Notes under the pieces: generated by a model
The model's database searches: none
Seen by the model: only the letters and a program-made list of their open reading frames with translations
Told to the model about the DNA's origin: nothing
Source of the DNA: Adiantum capillus-veneris
Taxonomy: Eukaryota; Streptophyta; Polypodiopsida; Polypodiales; Pteridaceae
DNA length: 64,000 bases
NCBI GenBank assembly: GCA_014529385.2
Contig: CM043967.1
Coordinates: forward strand, 8,152,501-8,216,500
Reading direction: 5' to 3'
Part shown: positions 10,130 through 22,531 of the stretch, piece after piece
Layout of the letters: each line of letters starts with the position of its first letter
Position numbering within the stretch: the first letter of the stretch is position 1
Position numbers and translations under genes: made by a program

Positions 10130-10800
10130 TTATCTTTCTTAATAATCCCACTCCCTAATCACCACTTGGGCATGATCATGCTCCACTATATTTAGGTGAT
10201 TAGAGAAGGAGGCAGTCGCATTTAGGTGTTGATTTCTTGCATAATTTTTCTTTGATTAGCCTTTGCACTTAGTATGATTTCTTCCATCTCCAAATAATCC
10301 CTTTGATTTCATAATGTCTTTGCATTAGTGGTATGTGTGCAAAGCCACTATTGAGAGCTATCCATCATTGACTACCTACTTGCTGCAAAAACAGGCCTCA
10401 TATGTGCAACTAGTTGGCCGATTAATTTGCGATATTAATGCTTTGTCACTTTTTGGAATTAGTATAGACCAATAACTTAAAACATGTGTGTGTGTGTGTT
10501 GTTTGTGTCTAAAGGCAGTTAATGCCCACTGTAGAAAAAACACTCCAAGTTGCTCCTAATTGGTTTGAGATTGGCCCTACCTTGGTGGGAACCCCCCAAG
10601 AATAGGGGCCAAGGCTCAACAAAAGGAAGCCGCACATGCTTGGAGGTCTACCTTTTTCTTGTTGCTGCTTGGTACCCTACTCGGACTGCCTGCACATTGC
10701 CCGATCTACCCAAAGTTCTATCCGCAATGGCCTGCTCTTTTCCCGTGCTTGCCTCGGAGTTGCCCAGCTTTGCGTACTGCTCTAAAATTCATCCACAATC
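10130..10800 (+). mobile_element. NA1-like internal fragment, plus orientation
   Basis: Read as the reverse complement of NA1 internal DNA (960-1560 and 59740-60420), this stretch shows the same order of landmarks. These are the CCACTCCCTAATCA block near 10149, a short (GT)n tract near 10485-10500, and a TGGTGGGAACCCC block near 10577. It is more diverged than the copies at the window ends and has no LTR on its left that I can define. Confidence 0.5.
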
Positions 10801-11829
10801 CTAGATTTCAACTAAAGGGGCAAAACCCCTTTTAATATTCTTTGGTAAAAGGTGTCAATCCACAAGACAACAGTCCTATCAACATGACTCGAGATAGTGG
10901 CTCATTGTAAGCCAGGACATCAATGGTTTTCGCTATATGTGCAATGACGACTGCTAATGCCATTTCCTCAATGGGTGCAACAAATTTGATGATCATACCA
11001 CAAAATATCATTCAAAATGTTGGTAATGAACCATTGAAAGATCTTTGTGGCTTTGTCACTGATAGACACATTTTTGTAGGCTAGATTGACGTGCACATAG
11101 TGCCATAAAATCACCTTTTGCCATGGATTCCTCTTTGTCATCTTTTGGAAAACTTGACCACATGAGAAACAACAAATAACGGTTGTGATGCTAAGCTCAC
11201 CACTTTGATAGTGAATAAAGGCTATCAACCTACCATGGCCCATTTTTGTTGTATCTCAAGTGTCGGTGGGCTACCAAGCCTCACCATATCAATGGTAGCA
11301 GAGTGAGAACCAGAGATACTAATATGTCACATCGTGGGATGTAGCTGATTCACATGGAGGCTACAAGAGGTTTTTGATCCCTTGGAAGACCCATTCACAA
11401 CTTACTACTCTCAAGTGTGAATCTCTAGTGTGTGTGTGGGTGAGTCAGCAGAAGCTAGCCTTCCAACCACAAGTGCACATGCATGTTTCACTAAGATTAA
11501 GTGCTTCAAACAAAACCAAACTTGCTAGGAATCTAAAGAAGACTAAAAAAAGAAACTCTCTCATGGCCTCAAATCTTAGATCCAAAACTTGAGAAACTTT
11601 ACGCCTATTTTTAGAGTTCTATTTTTAGCAAAATTGGTTTTGATGTGTGATACACTCAATAGCTTCATCTAAGGGAGCTCTACCCTCTCTTATATTGACT
11701 CATTAAACTGGTTAAAAATGTACCCTAGATAATTAAGTTACAAGCTCAAAGCTATCAAGCTTAATATAATCAATAAATGCTCATAATACAATCATAAAAA
11801 TAATAATTATTGTTGTGAATTTTTATTTC
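10801..11829. other. Unclassified stretch
   Basis: Nothing recognised except a short block near 11277-11400 resembling the left edge of X1 (CTCACCATATCAATGG). It is probably repeat debris. Confidence 0.35.
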
Positions 11830-11950
11830 GTCACATGTGGTCCCAATTTAAGTGTTATAGATTAGCTTAGCTACCATAAGGTGTGAGCTTTGCACAATGT
11901 TCATCCACCCTAGCTAGCACAATCCCATTTCCATCAAGTGGTATCAAAGC
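11830..11950 (+). repeat. NA1-like LTR end with primer-binding site
   Basis: The sequence CATCCACCCTAGCTAGCACA and CCCATTTCCATCA is the reverse complement of the NA1 LTR start. It is followed at once by AGTGGTATCAAAGC, one base off the initiator-Met primer site. So this is the 3' edge of a 5' LTR in plus orientation. The left part of the LTR is too diverged to place with confidence. Confidence 0.6.
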
Positions 11951-13359
11951 TTTGGTGTGCTAGCTAGGTTTATTGCTATGCATTTGTGTGTTTGGTGTGA
12001 TTATCATTTACTCATTAGGTACCCTAATTATGCACTTGATTACTCTCTTTGTCATCATGTGCTAGTAGAAGATAATCTACACAATTGCGGCACTCTCATG
12101 GATTTTAAGCATGTTCATGGAGAGCCACTACCCTCATCCATGGGAGGAACTCATGGTTAGAATCAATTTGTGCATGTTTTTTAATTATCGCACTTGCATG
12201 TAGGTTTCATTTTAGTGTTATTCTTGCATAATTTGTGGCAATATTGAGTTCGCTCAAGGACAAGAATTGACACATTAACTTTGTGTGGAGGTAGTACTCT
12301 ACAAGTCCTCCCGGAGACGAGTCTTCAAGCCCCCTCATCTCCATCCCCAAATTTTAACTAAAATTAGGAGAGTGTGTGTGTGTGTGTGTGTGTGTAGATC
12401 TGCCAAATCCAAGCTCATGTTACTAATATTAGGAGACTTTGACACGCAAGTGCTCATGGTGTGGTGGCTAGTGCACTATAAATAGTTTATTCAATGCATT
12501 AGTGGGGGTTCAAGTCGCCAGTGATTATTTTAGTAATGGATCATGGGCAAACTCAGGGCTGGTGCTCAACTAAAATTAAGGTTGAGGTTGGGTCGGTAGG
12601 AGCCTATTCACATGATATAGAATGCTCTCACTCCGTACCAATTTGAGATGAAGACAACCCAAAAGGATCAAGTAGAGTAGGAGGCTCTCTATCACTTGAT
12701 TTAGAGGGAAAATCAAGGAGGTTCTAGTGCACCTAGTGCACCACCAAGAGTCCTTTATTGGCCACCAAAGAATAAGGATTCATATAAAAATAGCGGGTTC
12801 AACAAGACTAATACTCTCTAATTTATCACTACTGACTAGAAAATTTGGCTTATACCAAAATTCAAAGAAAAGGTGGAAGGAATTTAGATGGTGGAAACAA
12901 ATACTAATTTAGCATGCAAATGGACTGGTAACTTCCAAGAACAGTTATAGTGGTGACTGGTACATAGTACAATCTCTTAGAAGTTCAGTCAAAATGTTAA
13001 AAATAGGGCTCACTACTTCATTTTTGGAATCCCTAGTATCCCTAAGTGATTGACTCTTTGGCTAGAGCTTTGTACCTTGTATCTCAGAGCTCTTCAATTC
13101 TAGTCTCGTTTGGTTTGAATTACTAATAACTGATTTAAAATAACTACCAACTTACAGTAGCTGTCATAAAGTGTTTAGCTCATTCCAAGCATATTGTTAC
13201 CCCACGCATCTCTTAAATTGGTATAGGGCCACATTATATGGCCTTGAATAGACACAATGTTTTCTCCAATGCACCTTGTACAAATCTTTGTTTGGGATGA
13301 CTCATAATAGAAAGGGGGGAGTAGCAATAGATGTAGCAACCTATTGCAAGACCATGAGC
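11951..13359. other. Unclassified stretch, probably NA1-like internal debris
   Basis: No protein recognised. Contains a (GT)12 tract at 12372-12395. A G-rich run (AAAGGGGGGAG) near 13312 could be an old polypurine tract. Confidence 0.35.
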
Positions 13360-14336
13360 TGTTAGTGTCAGCAGTGGCTAACAGATGCTACACCGATTAT
13401 GTACCAAGTTGGGGATGTGCACAATATTTCTTATTCACATTGTATAAAGTCTTGGGTTCATTTGGGAGTTCCAAATTGTATATGCTAGAGAGCTCAACTT
13501 AATCCCGTAGTAGGAAGGCTTGTGGTGCATGCGTTTATAAGAAAGCATTTTATGCAAAATCGCTTGATTCTTGAGGATCCATTCTTGAGTACTCACTCTT
13601 GAGAGCTCACTCTTGTGTGTTCATTCTATGGATGGCCTAGCCTTGAGCTTAATACCCATGCTTAGAAGGCTAGTGCTAATCATTTGTACTTAGAGAAGCA
13701 TTTCTTAATCTAATCCCTACTTTCTTCATTAGTCTTAATTCTTCTATATTCCATTATGTCATGAAGTAGTTCCACCTTCTCATTATTCTAGATTTGAGTG
13801 TGTAGTGATGACCTCTTGCTTATTGACCACTCCTATCATTCTATGAGTACTCAATTTATGATATTTAACATCTCTAATCAAGTTGATTGAGTAGGTTCTT
13901 AATCTTGTTATTAGAGTATGTGCCCTATTGTTTGCTCGTGTGTGGATGGGTTTAATGAGACTCAAGAACCATTCACCTTTGTGTGTGTAGCTTTTGATTA
14001 AGTACCTTGATTGACATGTGGTGATTCAAGAGTCCAACACTAATGCAGTTAGTGTGTGCTTGTCATGAGAGTGCTTTCAGATTCAAGTCTATGGCAAGTT
14101 GGACTTTGGTGGGATTAATGTGTGTAGGTGAAGCTTGATTGATGATTATGGTGTGATTAGAGTAAGCAATTCATGGCTAATCTATATTGCATTGGAAGAG
14201 CATTCTCTTGAATCCTCTCATTCAATACATCCAATGATGTTCATGCCTCCAAGCTCTATCCGAGTTGCCGATCCTAGGATTGATAACTTTGTTGGTCTTG
14301 GGTCGTGATTAGGTGATGCTACGATGACCCCCAACA
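13360..14336 (+). repeat. NA2 5' LTR
   Basis: Begins TGTTAG and ends CCCAACA. It matches 25830-26753 across its length, for example at GTATAAAGTCTTGGG, TGAGAGCTCACTCTTGTGTG and GATTAGGTGATGCTAC, with many substitutions and a few indels, so the insertion is old. A minus-strand 60-codon frame inside is fortuitous; the same spurious frame appears in the 3' LTR. Confidence 0.8.
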
Positions 14337-14358
14337 TTTTGCACCACTGCTAGGGATC
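14337..14358 (+). promoter_or_regulatory. NA2 primer-binding site (decayed)
   Basis: Directly after the LTR, TTTTGCACCACTGCTAGGGA resembles the plant gypsy primer site TTTGGCGCCGTTGCCGGGGA. Most differences are C-to-T or G-to-A type, as expected after long cytosine methylation. This suggests NA2 belongs to the gypsy side, unlike NA1. Confidence 0.6.
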
Positions 14359-15336
14359 TATAACCTAAGATAGTGAGTACAGGATGTTTAGAATAGAGTA
14401 GTTTTACTACTAATTTCATCAGTTTGGAGTGTGTGTAACTCAATTTTGGTTTAATTTTATTATGTGTGCAAGTAATTGGAAGCTAACTTTTGAGTTATGA
14501 ATACTCCAAACCCCCCAATTTCACTATAACCATTACTAATTTCGCTTCATTTCCATGCTAATTGTACTAAATCCATGCTAGTTTTTACTAATTTTTAAGT
14601 AATTTTTCTAACCTAACCACTAACCTTTGAAGTGTAATGTATGTTTAATCCCCTTATAAGAGGTGGAATCAACACTTTCATCAAGTTTCTTTGTGCTAAT
14701 CCATGCCTAATTTTCTGATTTGAGTGTTAATTTTTGGCCTATGATGGTCAATTTTTGGGCCAAAATTGGAAGAGCCACACATGTGTACATGGTGGAATCA
14801 TTGCAAGGATTAGCTTGGATGAATCGATTGTAAGTGCATTGGACTAATCCATTTAATTTTTGGGTGATTAATTTGATTCCAATGTGTTGCTAAAATTAGG
14901 TGTGTAAATCAATTGACATACTGAGAGCCTAATTTGAATGAATTGGAGTGAATTGATGGTCAATTTTGTGTGTGTGCATACAAATTATTGTGTGCGTAAT
15001 GCACCAAAGAGAAAAAAAAATGTTATAAAATTCAAGTGTGTGCACCTAATCTTGAGAGTGTGCATGCATAGAAATTGATGGAATTGATGATATGTGAGTG
15101 TAAAATCATGTAATTGATGTTTATGTTAGGAAAATTCAATCATTGGATAAGCTTAATTGCCAAGAAATGGGGCAAAGTTTGAGTGTGTATTTCCAATTGA
15201 AGACCACTTGATTTAATGATTGATGGTCAATTGGGACACCTAAATGATCCTTGATTGTGAAATATGCATTAAATGTGTGTGCAAGCATATTAGGGATAGG
15301 CCTAATTGCATTGCCAATTGAGCTAAATTTGAGTTT
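14359..15336 (+). other. NA2 internal DNA, left part
   Basis: AT-rich, with many TGTGTG and AATTGATG words and no coding potential. It runs up to the AGTTT target site of CopA. Confidence 0.6.
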
Positions 15337-16144
15337 TGTTAAGTATGGAGCCTGATTTACCCTTGTAATTTTCTGTGGTAAAATTGCACATTTGTAAGGC
15401 CCCCATTATGAGGAGAAGCCATCGTGCGTGAAGGAAAATCACTCACCGGAAACCAAAATTTTCACGGACAAGAATCAGGGGCAACTTTAAAGGCCTCGGG
15501 GGCGGAGGCCCTCGAGACTTTTTTTTTCGCCGGAATATTCTTTTTCGCCGGAATATTATGGCCGGACGGCGGCCGAAAAGTGGTAGGAAAATAACCGGTC
15601 GGTTGGCCGGTGGCCGGTAGTCAATGGCCGATGGCCGGTGATTGGAAGTCAATGGCCGGTGGCCGGTGGTCGGAAGTCAATGGCCGGTGGCCGGTGGCCG
15701 AATTCAAAAGCGGACTTGTCTTCTCAAGGGCGGCCACACATGGGCGGATTGGAGGGTCCGATTTGGACTTATTCGCACAAGGGCGGCTACACATGGCTGT
15801 CTCTCATAAGAGAGGGCACCCCTTTTGGCCTATAAAAGGAGGCCATTTCTACACACATTTCATAGTGTGAAGTTGATGCAACAAGGTGAGTGTGAGGTGG
15901 TGAGAGTGAAGCAAGGCGGGAGCTCCATTAAGGGTATAATCCCTTTGTAAACTACTTTTTGTTTTGAAGTACTAAAGCCATTGAGTGGCTGCTTTCCCGT
16001 GGACGTAGCCCACATTGGGTGAACCACGTATATCGTGTGTACTCTCTCTCTCTCTCTACTCTATAATCTCGTGTATATAAATCTGTCTCTCTCCATTAAG
16101 TAATCTACTCAATTATCTATTTAGCTACGTCTTATTTCCTAACA
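15337..16144 (+). repeat. CopA 5' LTR
   Basis: 808 bp, TGTTAAGTATGG to TTTCCTAACA. Unlike the AT-rich surroundings it holds a GC-rich block with three 28-bp units (15619-15646, 15647-15674, 15675-15702) built from AGTCAATGGCCGGTGGCCGG. A TATA box, TATAAAAG, is at 15831-15838, so transcription should start near 15860. It carries an extra 16-17-bp direct copy of the TTTTTCGCCGGAATATT word that the 3' LTR lacks. Confidence 0.95.
15831..15838 (+). promoter_or_regulatory. CopA LTR TATA box
   Basis: TATAAAAG, preceded by the 28-bp GGCCGG repeats and two AAGGGCGG words that could act as upstream elements. The identical box in the 3' LTR is at 20628-20635 and could fire outward into NA2. Confidence 0.7.
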
Positions 16145-16160
16145 ACTGGTATCAGAGCAA
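16145..16160 (+). promoter_or_regulatory. CopA primer-binding site
   Basis: ACTGGTATCAGAGC immediately follows the LTR, the usual initiator-Met tRNA complement of plant Copia elements. Confidence 0.9.
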
Positions 16161-16217
16161 GGTTTGCTCGTAGCTAAATTATCTCAAGGAAAGGATTCCT
16201 TGAATTGAGTGGGAGTT

Positions 16218-18380
16218 ATGGCGGAGGAAGGGAAGCTCAAGATTGAGAAGTTCAACGGCAAAAACTACCAACATTGGAAGATGCAGATTGAAGACTATCT
16301 CTACCAGAAGGACCTCTATTTGCCACTAGGCGGTCTTGCGAAGAAGCCCGCAACAATGGCAGATGAAGCATGGATTGTCCTTGATCGAAAGGCACTGGGA
16401 ACAATCCGGTTAAGCTTGGCGTCAACGGTGGCCTTCAATGTTTCGGAGATGAAGACCACGGAGGACTTGATGAAGTCACTTGATGACTTCTACGAGAAAC
16501 CATCGGCATCCAATAAGGTATTTCTTATGTAGCGCTCGTTCAATCTAAAGATGGCAGAGAATGGTTCAGTTGCAGAACATCTAAATGACTTTAACACAAA
16601 CATAAGTCAACTTCGATCAGTGAAAATCAATTTCGATGACGAAGTGCGAGCTCTCCTTATACTATCATCTCTACCGGATAGTTGGGACAGCCTTGTGATG
16701 GCTGTAAGTAATTCTATCTCTGGCACAAATACTCTTAAGTTTGATGATGTTGTAGATGTTCTCCTAAGCAAGGAAATGTGAAGGAGAAGCACAGGAGAAT
16801 CATCAAGTGCTGCACTATCAGTGGAAACAAGAGGAAGGCTTAAGGAGAGGTTCAAAAACCAAAAGGGTCGTGATCGCTCAAGGCAGAGCAAGTCACGCAC
16901 AAAGTCAGTTCTTGAATGTTGGAACTGCGGCAAGAAGGGCCACGTCAAGAAGGATTGCTGGTCCAAGAAGAAGAAGGAGACAGAGTCTCAAGACAACAAG
17001 CCAACATCGGAGGCCAATGTGGCAGGTAAAGTAGAGCAAGATGCTCTAATTCTCTCATTAGACAATGTGTCTAATTCTTGGATAGTAGATTCCGGGGCTT
17101 CATTCCATGCGACACCACACAAGCAACATTTCCAAGACTACACCAAAGGTAATTTTGGGTATGTATACTTGGGAGATGATGAAGCTTGTGAGATTGTCGG
17201 CAAAGGTACAGTTTTTGTCAAAACTGCTAACGGAAATGAATGGAAGCTTAAAGATGTTAGACATGTTCCTTCTCTTCGCAAAAATTTGATCTCTACAGGA
17301 CAATTGGATGATGAAGGTCACAACATTGCATTCGGAAACAAACGGTGGAAGATCTCAAAGGGATCTTTGGTGGTTGCCAAGGGTGAAAAAGTCGGTACAC
17401 TTTACTTGTGTACAGTTAGCACGCAACCTTCAGCTTGTGCAGCAACTACAGAAGTTGACAGTGCGGTGTGGCACTACTGACTTGGGCATATGAGTGCCAA
17501 AGGAATGCAAATCCTTCAAACAAAGAATCTTCTACCAGGTTTGAAAGAAGTGGACTTAGAGTTCTGTGAAGATTGTGTTTATGGTAAACAAAAGAGGGTA
17601 AAATTTCAAAAATCAGGAAATGAAAGAAAAAATAAAAAACTTGAGTTGGTTCATTCTGATGTTTGGGGTCCTGCAAGTACACCATCACTTGGTGGCTCAT
17701 TGTACTATGTAACATTCATAGACGATGCGACTAGAAAAACATGGGTTTATGTCATGAAGAATAAATCCGATGTATTTTCCATATTTCAAAGGTGGAAAGC
17801 CTTTGTGGAGAATGAAACAGGTACCAAGGTTAAATGCCTCAGATCCGACAATGAAGGCGAATATTGCAGCCAAGCTTTTGAAAGCTTTTGTGCTAGCAAT
17901 GGCATTCGGAGGCAAAGGACAACCCCAAGGACACCTCAAAAAAATGGGATTTCGGAAAGGATGAACAGGACAATCATGGAACGAGCACGAAGCATGAGGC
18001 TACATGCAGGCCTACCGCTTGAGCTTTGGGCGGAAGCTGTAAGTATGTCTGTGTACTTAATCAATCGGTCACCCTCAACGGCATTGGATGGGGGAGTTCC
18101 AGAAGAGGCATGGACAGGTAAACCGGTGAATTATGCATTTCTCAAAGTGTTTGGGTGTGAGGCTTTCATGCACATAGATAGAAGCCTAAGATCAAAGTTA
18201 GATGCAAAGTCCAAAAAGTGTTTCTTCATTGGCTATGGAGAAGGAGACTTTGGGTATTGCCTATGGAATCCTGAAGATGGTAAAATTTTAAGGAGTAGGG
18301 ATGTAATTTTTAACGAAAAAAATATGTACAAAGATTACTTGGAAAGAAAACAAACGAAAGAAACAGGTGATGGAGCTTGA
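16218..18380 (+). pseudogene. CopA Gag-protease-integrase (disabled by three stops)
   Basis: One reading frame runs from the ATG at 16218, preferred over the upstream in-frame GTG because MAEEGKLKIEKFNGKNY is a typical Copia Gag start. Gag is followed by a complete zinc knuckle (CWNCGKKGHVKKDC, 16917-16958), the protease motif IVDSGASFH (Asp codon 17088) and the integrase zinc finger. The D-D-35-E core has Asp 17658, Asp 17847 and Glu 17955. In-frame stops are at 16530 (TAG), 16779 (TGA) and 17478 (TGA, inside the zinc-finger WHY-LGHMS). Family comparison suggests each replaced CAG or CGA, that is C-to-T changes. The frame is lost near 18355-18380, where the RT frame takes over. Confidence 0.9.
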
Positions 18381-20091
18381 GGACGGTGAAGACTCAAGGA
18401 CTGCAAACGGTGACAATGTGCAACAACGTCAACCAAATGAGGAGCCTCAACCTATTCCCCGAAGATCTACAAGAGCAAGTAGACCTCCAGAAAGGTTTGT
18501 TCCTTCCTTCAACCATCTCTTGATCTCAGATTCTGGAGAGCCGGAATCATATGAAGAAGCTATGCAACATGAATCCAAAGAAGAATGGACGAAGAGCATG
18601 CAAGTGGAGATGGACTCACTACATCGCAACCAAACATGGGAGTTGGTTGAGTTGCCTAAAGGTAAGCGGGCACTTCAAAACAAATGGGTGTACAAGCTAA
18701 AGGAAGAAGAAGGTGGGAAGAAAAGGTACAAGTCTAGGCTTGTGGTAAAAGGTTTTTCTCAAAAGAAAGGTATTGACTTCAATGAAATATTTTCTCCTGT
18801 TGTAAAAATGAACTCAATTAAGCTTGTCTTAAGCCTTGTGGCTGCTCATGATCTAAATCTCGAGCAAATGGATGTAAATACGGCATTCCCTCACGGTGAC
18901 TTAGAGGAGGAAATCTACATGCTTCAACCAAAGGGGTATGAAGTAAAAGGTAAGGAGAAAATGGTTTGCAGATTAAAGAAGAGCTTGTATGGTTTAAAGC
19001 AAGCATCAAGACAATGGTACTTGAAGTTTGATCGATGGATGTTGGATCATGGATTCACAAGATGCAACTCGGATCACTGCGTCTACACGGAGAATTTGGG
19101 AGATGGGAAATTCATCATCCTAATGTTGTATGTTGATGACATGTTGATTGCAAGTGCTAACATGCAGGACATCAAAGACCTAAAAGAGGAGCTGTCCAAA
19201 TCTTTTTCAATGAAAGATTTAGGTGCTGCAAAGAGGATACTTGGTATGAAAATATCAAGGGACAGGACGAAGAAGACAATAAAGCTATCTCAAGAAGATT
19301 ACATCAAGAAGGTACTAGAAAGGTTTGCAATGCAAAATGCAAAACCAGTTTCTACACCTTTGGCTGGTCATTTTAAACTAACGAAGGATATGTGTCCAAA
19401 GACACAAGAGGAGATAGCCTATATGTCTAAAGTTCCATATGCTGCAGCGGTAGGTTCTCTAATGTATGCTATGGTCTGGACAAGGCCAGACATTGCACAT
19501 GCAGTGGGAGTTGTGATTAGGTTCATGGACAACCCAGGTAAAGAGCATTGGCAAGCTGTGAAGTGGATACTTAGGTATCTAAAAGGGACAACAACAAATG
19601 CTTTGTATTTTGGAGGAACTGATATTTTTCTAGAAGGGTATGCTGATGCAGATATGGCAGGTGACAAAGATACTCGAAGGAGCACTACTGGCTATGTGTT
19701 CACGGTTGGAGGCACAGCAATAAGCTGGGCTTCAAAGCTGCAGAAAGTGGTTTCACTTTCTACCACGGAAGCAGAGTATGTAGCAATGACGGAGGCAAGC
19801 AAAGAAATTCTGTGGCTTCACAGATTCTTAGAAGAGCTTGGATTCAAACAAGACAATTGTGTCTTGTACAGTGATAGCCAAAGCGCTATCCATCTTGCGA
19901 AGAACTCAGCCTTTCATTCAAGGACAAAGCACATTGAGGTGAGATATCACTTCATACGCACTCTTTTGGAAGAGGGACAACTAAAGCTAGGAAAGGTGCA
20001 TACAAGTGAAAATCCTGCAGACATGTTTACAAAGGTGGTCAACAAGGAGAAGTTGAGCTTTTGCTCATCTTCAATCGGCATTCAAGGATAA
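18367..20091 (+). pseudogene. CopA reverse transcriptase-RNase H half, intact 574-codon frame
   Basis: This is the 3' part of the polyprotein, shifted one base relative to the upstream frame. It is uninterrupted to a TAA at 20089. RT makes cDNA from element RNA. Visible motifs are KNKWVYKLK-like start, QMDVNTAFPHGDLEEEIYM, KSLYGLKQASRQWY and the catalytic LYVDDM (19126-19143). RNase H, which removes the RNA strand, follows with GYADADMAGDKDTRRST, STTEAEYVA, DSQSAIHLAKN and RTKHIEVRYHFIR. TAFPHGD has Pro where Leu is usual. The frame opens with GTG, not ATG, because it is a continuation, so it is a fragment of a dead gene even though the domains look whole. Confidence 0.92.
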
Positions 20092-20140
20092 GAAGCCAGA
20101 ATGGAAAGCAGTCACCGGTTTGGTTTGGAGATCAGTCTCC

Positions 20141-20151
20141 AAGTGGGAGAT
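20141..20151 (+). promoter_or_regulatory. CopA polypurine tract
   Basis: AAGTGGGAGA just before the 3' LTR, the primer for plus-strand cDNA synthesis. Confidence 0.85.
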
Positions 20152-20945
20152 TTTTAAGTATGGAGCCTGATTTACCCTTGTAATTTTCTGTGGTAAAATC
20201 GCACATTTGTAATGCCCCCATTATGAGGAGAAGCCATCGTGCGTGAAGGAAAATCACTCACCGGAAACCAAAATTTTCACGGACAAGAATCAGGGGCAAA
20301 TTTAAAGGCCTCGGGGGCGGAGGCCCCCGAGACTTTTTTTTTCGCCGGAATATTATGGCCGGACGGCGGCCAAAAAGTGGTAGGAAAACAACCGGTCGGT
20401 TGGCCGGTGGCTGGTAGTCAATGGCCGATGGCCGGTGGTCGGAAGTCAATGGCCGGTGGCCGGTGGTCGGAAGTCAATGGCCGGTGGCCGGTGGCCGAAT
20501 TCAAAAGCGGACTTGTCTTCTCAAGGGCGGCCACACATGGGCGGATTGGAGGGTCCGATTTGGACTTATTCGCACAAGGGCGGCTACACATGGCCGTCTC
20601 TCATAAGAGAGGGCAGCCCTTTTGGCCTATAAAAGGAGGCCATTTCTACACACATTTCATAGTGTGAAGTTGATGCAACAAGGTGAGTGTGAGGTGGTGA
20701 GAGTGAAGCAAGGCGGGAGCTCCATTAAGGGTATAATCCCTTTGTAAACTACTTCTTGTTTTGAAGTACTAAAGCCATTGAGTGGCTGCTTTCCCGTGGA
20801 CGTAGCCCACATTGGGTGAACCACGTATATCATGTGTACTCTCTCTCTCTCTCTCTCTACTCTATAATCTCGTGTATATAAATCTGTCTCTCTCCATTAA
20901 GTAATCTACTCAATTATCTATTTAGCTACGTCTTATTTCCTAACA
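20152..20945 (+). repeat. CopA 3' LTR
   Basis: 794 bp, nearly identical to the 5' LTR. The terminal TG has become TT. Three 28-bp GGCCGG units lie at 20416-20499, a TATAAAAG box at 20628-20635, and a slightly longer CT run near 20840. A 142-codon frame across it (20239-20667) is an LTR shadow. Confidence 0.95.
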
Positions 20946-21848
20946 AGTTTTTGTGCTTAAATTTGGACTGTGTGCATTGCAAAATTGGGTCTAATTAGGA
21001 TCAAATTTTTAGAATTTGAGCATGCATGCACTTGTTAATGATTGTTCAAGTGTGCAATTGAGCATAGAAATGTGGAATTGATGGATTTTTGGCATATAAA
21101 TTTGGCCTAAATTTGGATGTGTATGCCAATCAATGGAATGTGCAATCCAATGTGTGAATGAATAATTGGTAATTTTACCAATTCTGATGATGAATTGGCC
21201 AAATAATTGAAGTAAAAAAAATTGTCTTGAAAATTGAGATGGATCACTCAATTGATGCTCAATTGTGAATATTTTTAGTGCATTATCATGCTAATGATTG
21301 ATCAATGTGATGAACATGACAAAGATGCAATGATGTGTGTGTAATTGTACCCAAATTTCACTCATGTGTAGACATACAAACCAAGATGAAAAATCCACTT
21401 GGGTTTGGATGATTAGGAATTTGAGTTACGAGCAGTGTCTTTGTGATGATTGTTAATTGGGCTCATATTGACCAATGAGGGAATATATGCATTGGTATTG
21501 CTTAAGCATGTGCCCAAATAACTAGCATATTGCATCAATTTTGACTTGAAACTTGATATTTTGTGCGTACATGAAATCGAATTAGAAGCATGTGTCTGAG
21601 CGAGCAAGTGATTGAAGCAAACCAAATGAGAGCTTGAGTTACCATGTGCATGATGTCAAAATTTGGAAATTTCTGGGCGTGATCAAAGGAATCAAAACCA
21701 ACATGACCATAAGTGCTAATTGCCGATACACATTCGAGTGGATTTGCATGTTTATCATCAACAATCAACAATTTTTAAAAGTTGAAAATGATGTTTGGTC
21801 CTTCAATTTTGATGGTTATGTATCTTGGTCATGGATGCACTAGTCCAA

Positions 21849-21958
<110 letters not shown>

Positions 21959-22447
21959 CAACAACAATGAACACCTCTATGAACATGCCCTTCATGTATT
22001 TTTTGTTTTTTTATAAAAAAACACACACACACAATCATCCTGCTTCTACCGTCAACTTCTCTTTCGTTCGCTAGAATCTTGTGCTACTTTTTTATGCCTT
22101 TAGGAGGCACTTGGGTCCCACACTTTCTGTTGCTTGTGATTAGTCCACCTCTCCAAAACCAAACACAAATACACACTAGTTGTTGATTATGGCAGTCATG
22201 CACACACACAAAGTTTTTTCCCTCATGAGCTCTCGCTTTGGATGGTAGCCTGGCATGGATGTTTTTGGAAAAAATCCGCACCACTAGAAATGGCCATGAA
22301 TTCATTGCCCACCCAAATATCACGTCACAATAATGAAGATACACACACGTTTTTCTTTCTTTTTGGTTGTTGAGCTGTACACAAATTGCTTGGCTCTGCT
22401 TGAACTAGTGTGCAAACACACACAAAACCGTTGCCCGCCACTTGACA

Positions 22448-22448
<1 letters not shown>

Positions 22449-22529
<81 letters not shown>
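22449..22529. repeat. (CA)40 microsatellite
   Basis: Uninterrupted CA tract inside NA2 internal DNA, within a region generally rich in CACACA words (22020-22030, 22195-22210, 22721-22740). Confidence 0.98.

Positions 22530-22531
<2 letters not shown>

Larger units (their letters stand above)
15337..20945 (+). mobile_element. CopA, nearly complete Ty1/copia retrotransposon
   Basis: Bounded by LTRs (15337-16144 and 20152-20945) and flanked by a perfect 5-bp duplication AGTTT (15332-15336 and 20946-20950). A primer site follows the left LTR, a purine tract (AAGTGGGAGA) precedes the right LTR, and the domain order Gag, protease, integrase, RT, RNase H is that of Ty1/copia. The LTRs differ by roughly 2% plus two indels by eye, so insertion is fairly recent, later than NA2. 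The coding region has three nonsense codons and one frameshift, so it cannot make a full polyprotein. Confidence 0.95.

Noticed and set aside
13783-13965. Conserved 60-codon minus frame shared with 26203-26463 as a small gene
   Set aside because: The two frames match because they are the two LTRs of NA2, not because of protein conservation.
16145-16160. tRNA gene fragments at TGGTATCAGAGC sites
   Set aside because: These are primer-binding sites abutting LTRs, complementary to the tRNA 3' end. No cloverleaf sequence surrounds them.
16607-16966. 119-codon minus-strand frame inside CopA gag
   Set aside because: Shadow of the plus-strand Gag reading, which has clear family motifs and a zinc knuckle.
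20239-20667. 142-codon frame in the CopA 3' LTR
   Set aside because: It lies wholly in LTR sequence, with a diverged and differently framed equivalent in the 5' LTR, and encodes the 28-bp repeat. No protein similarity.
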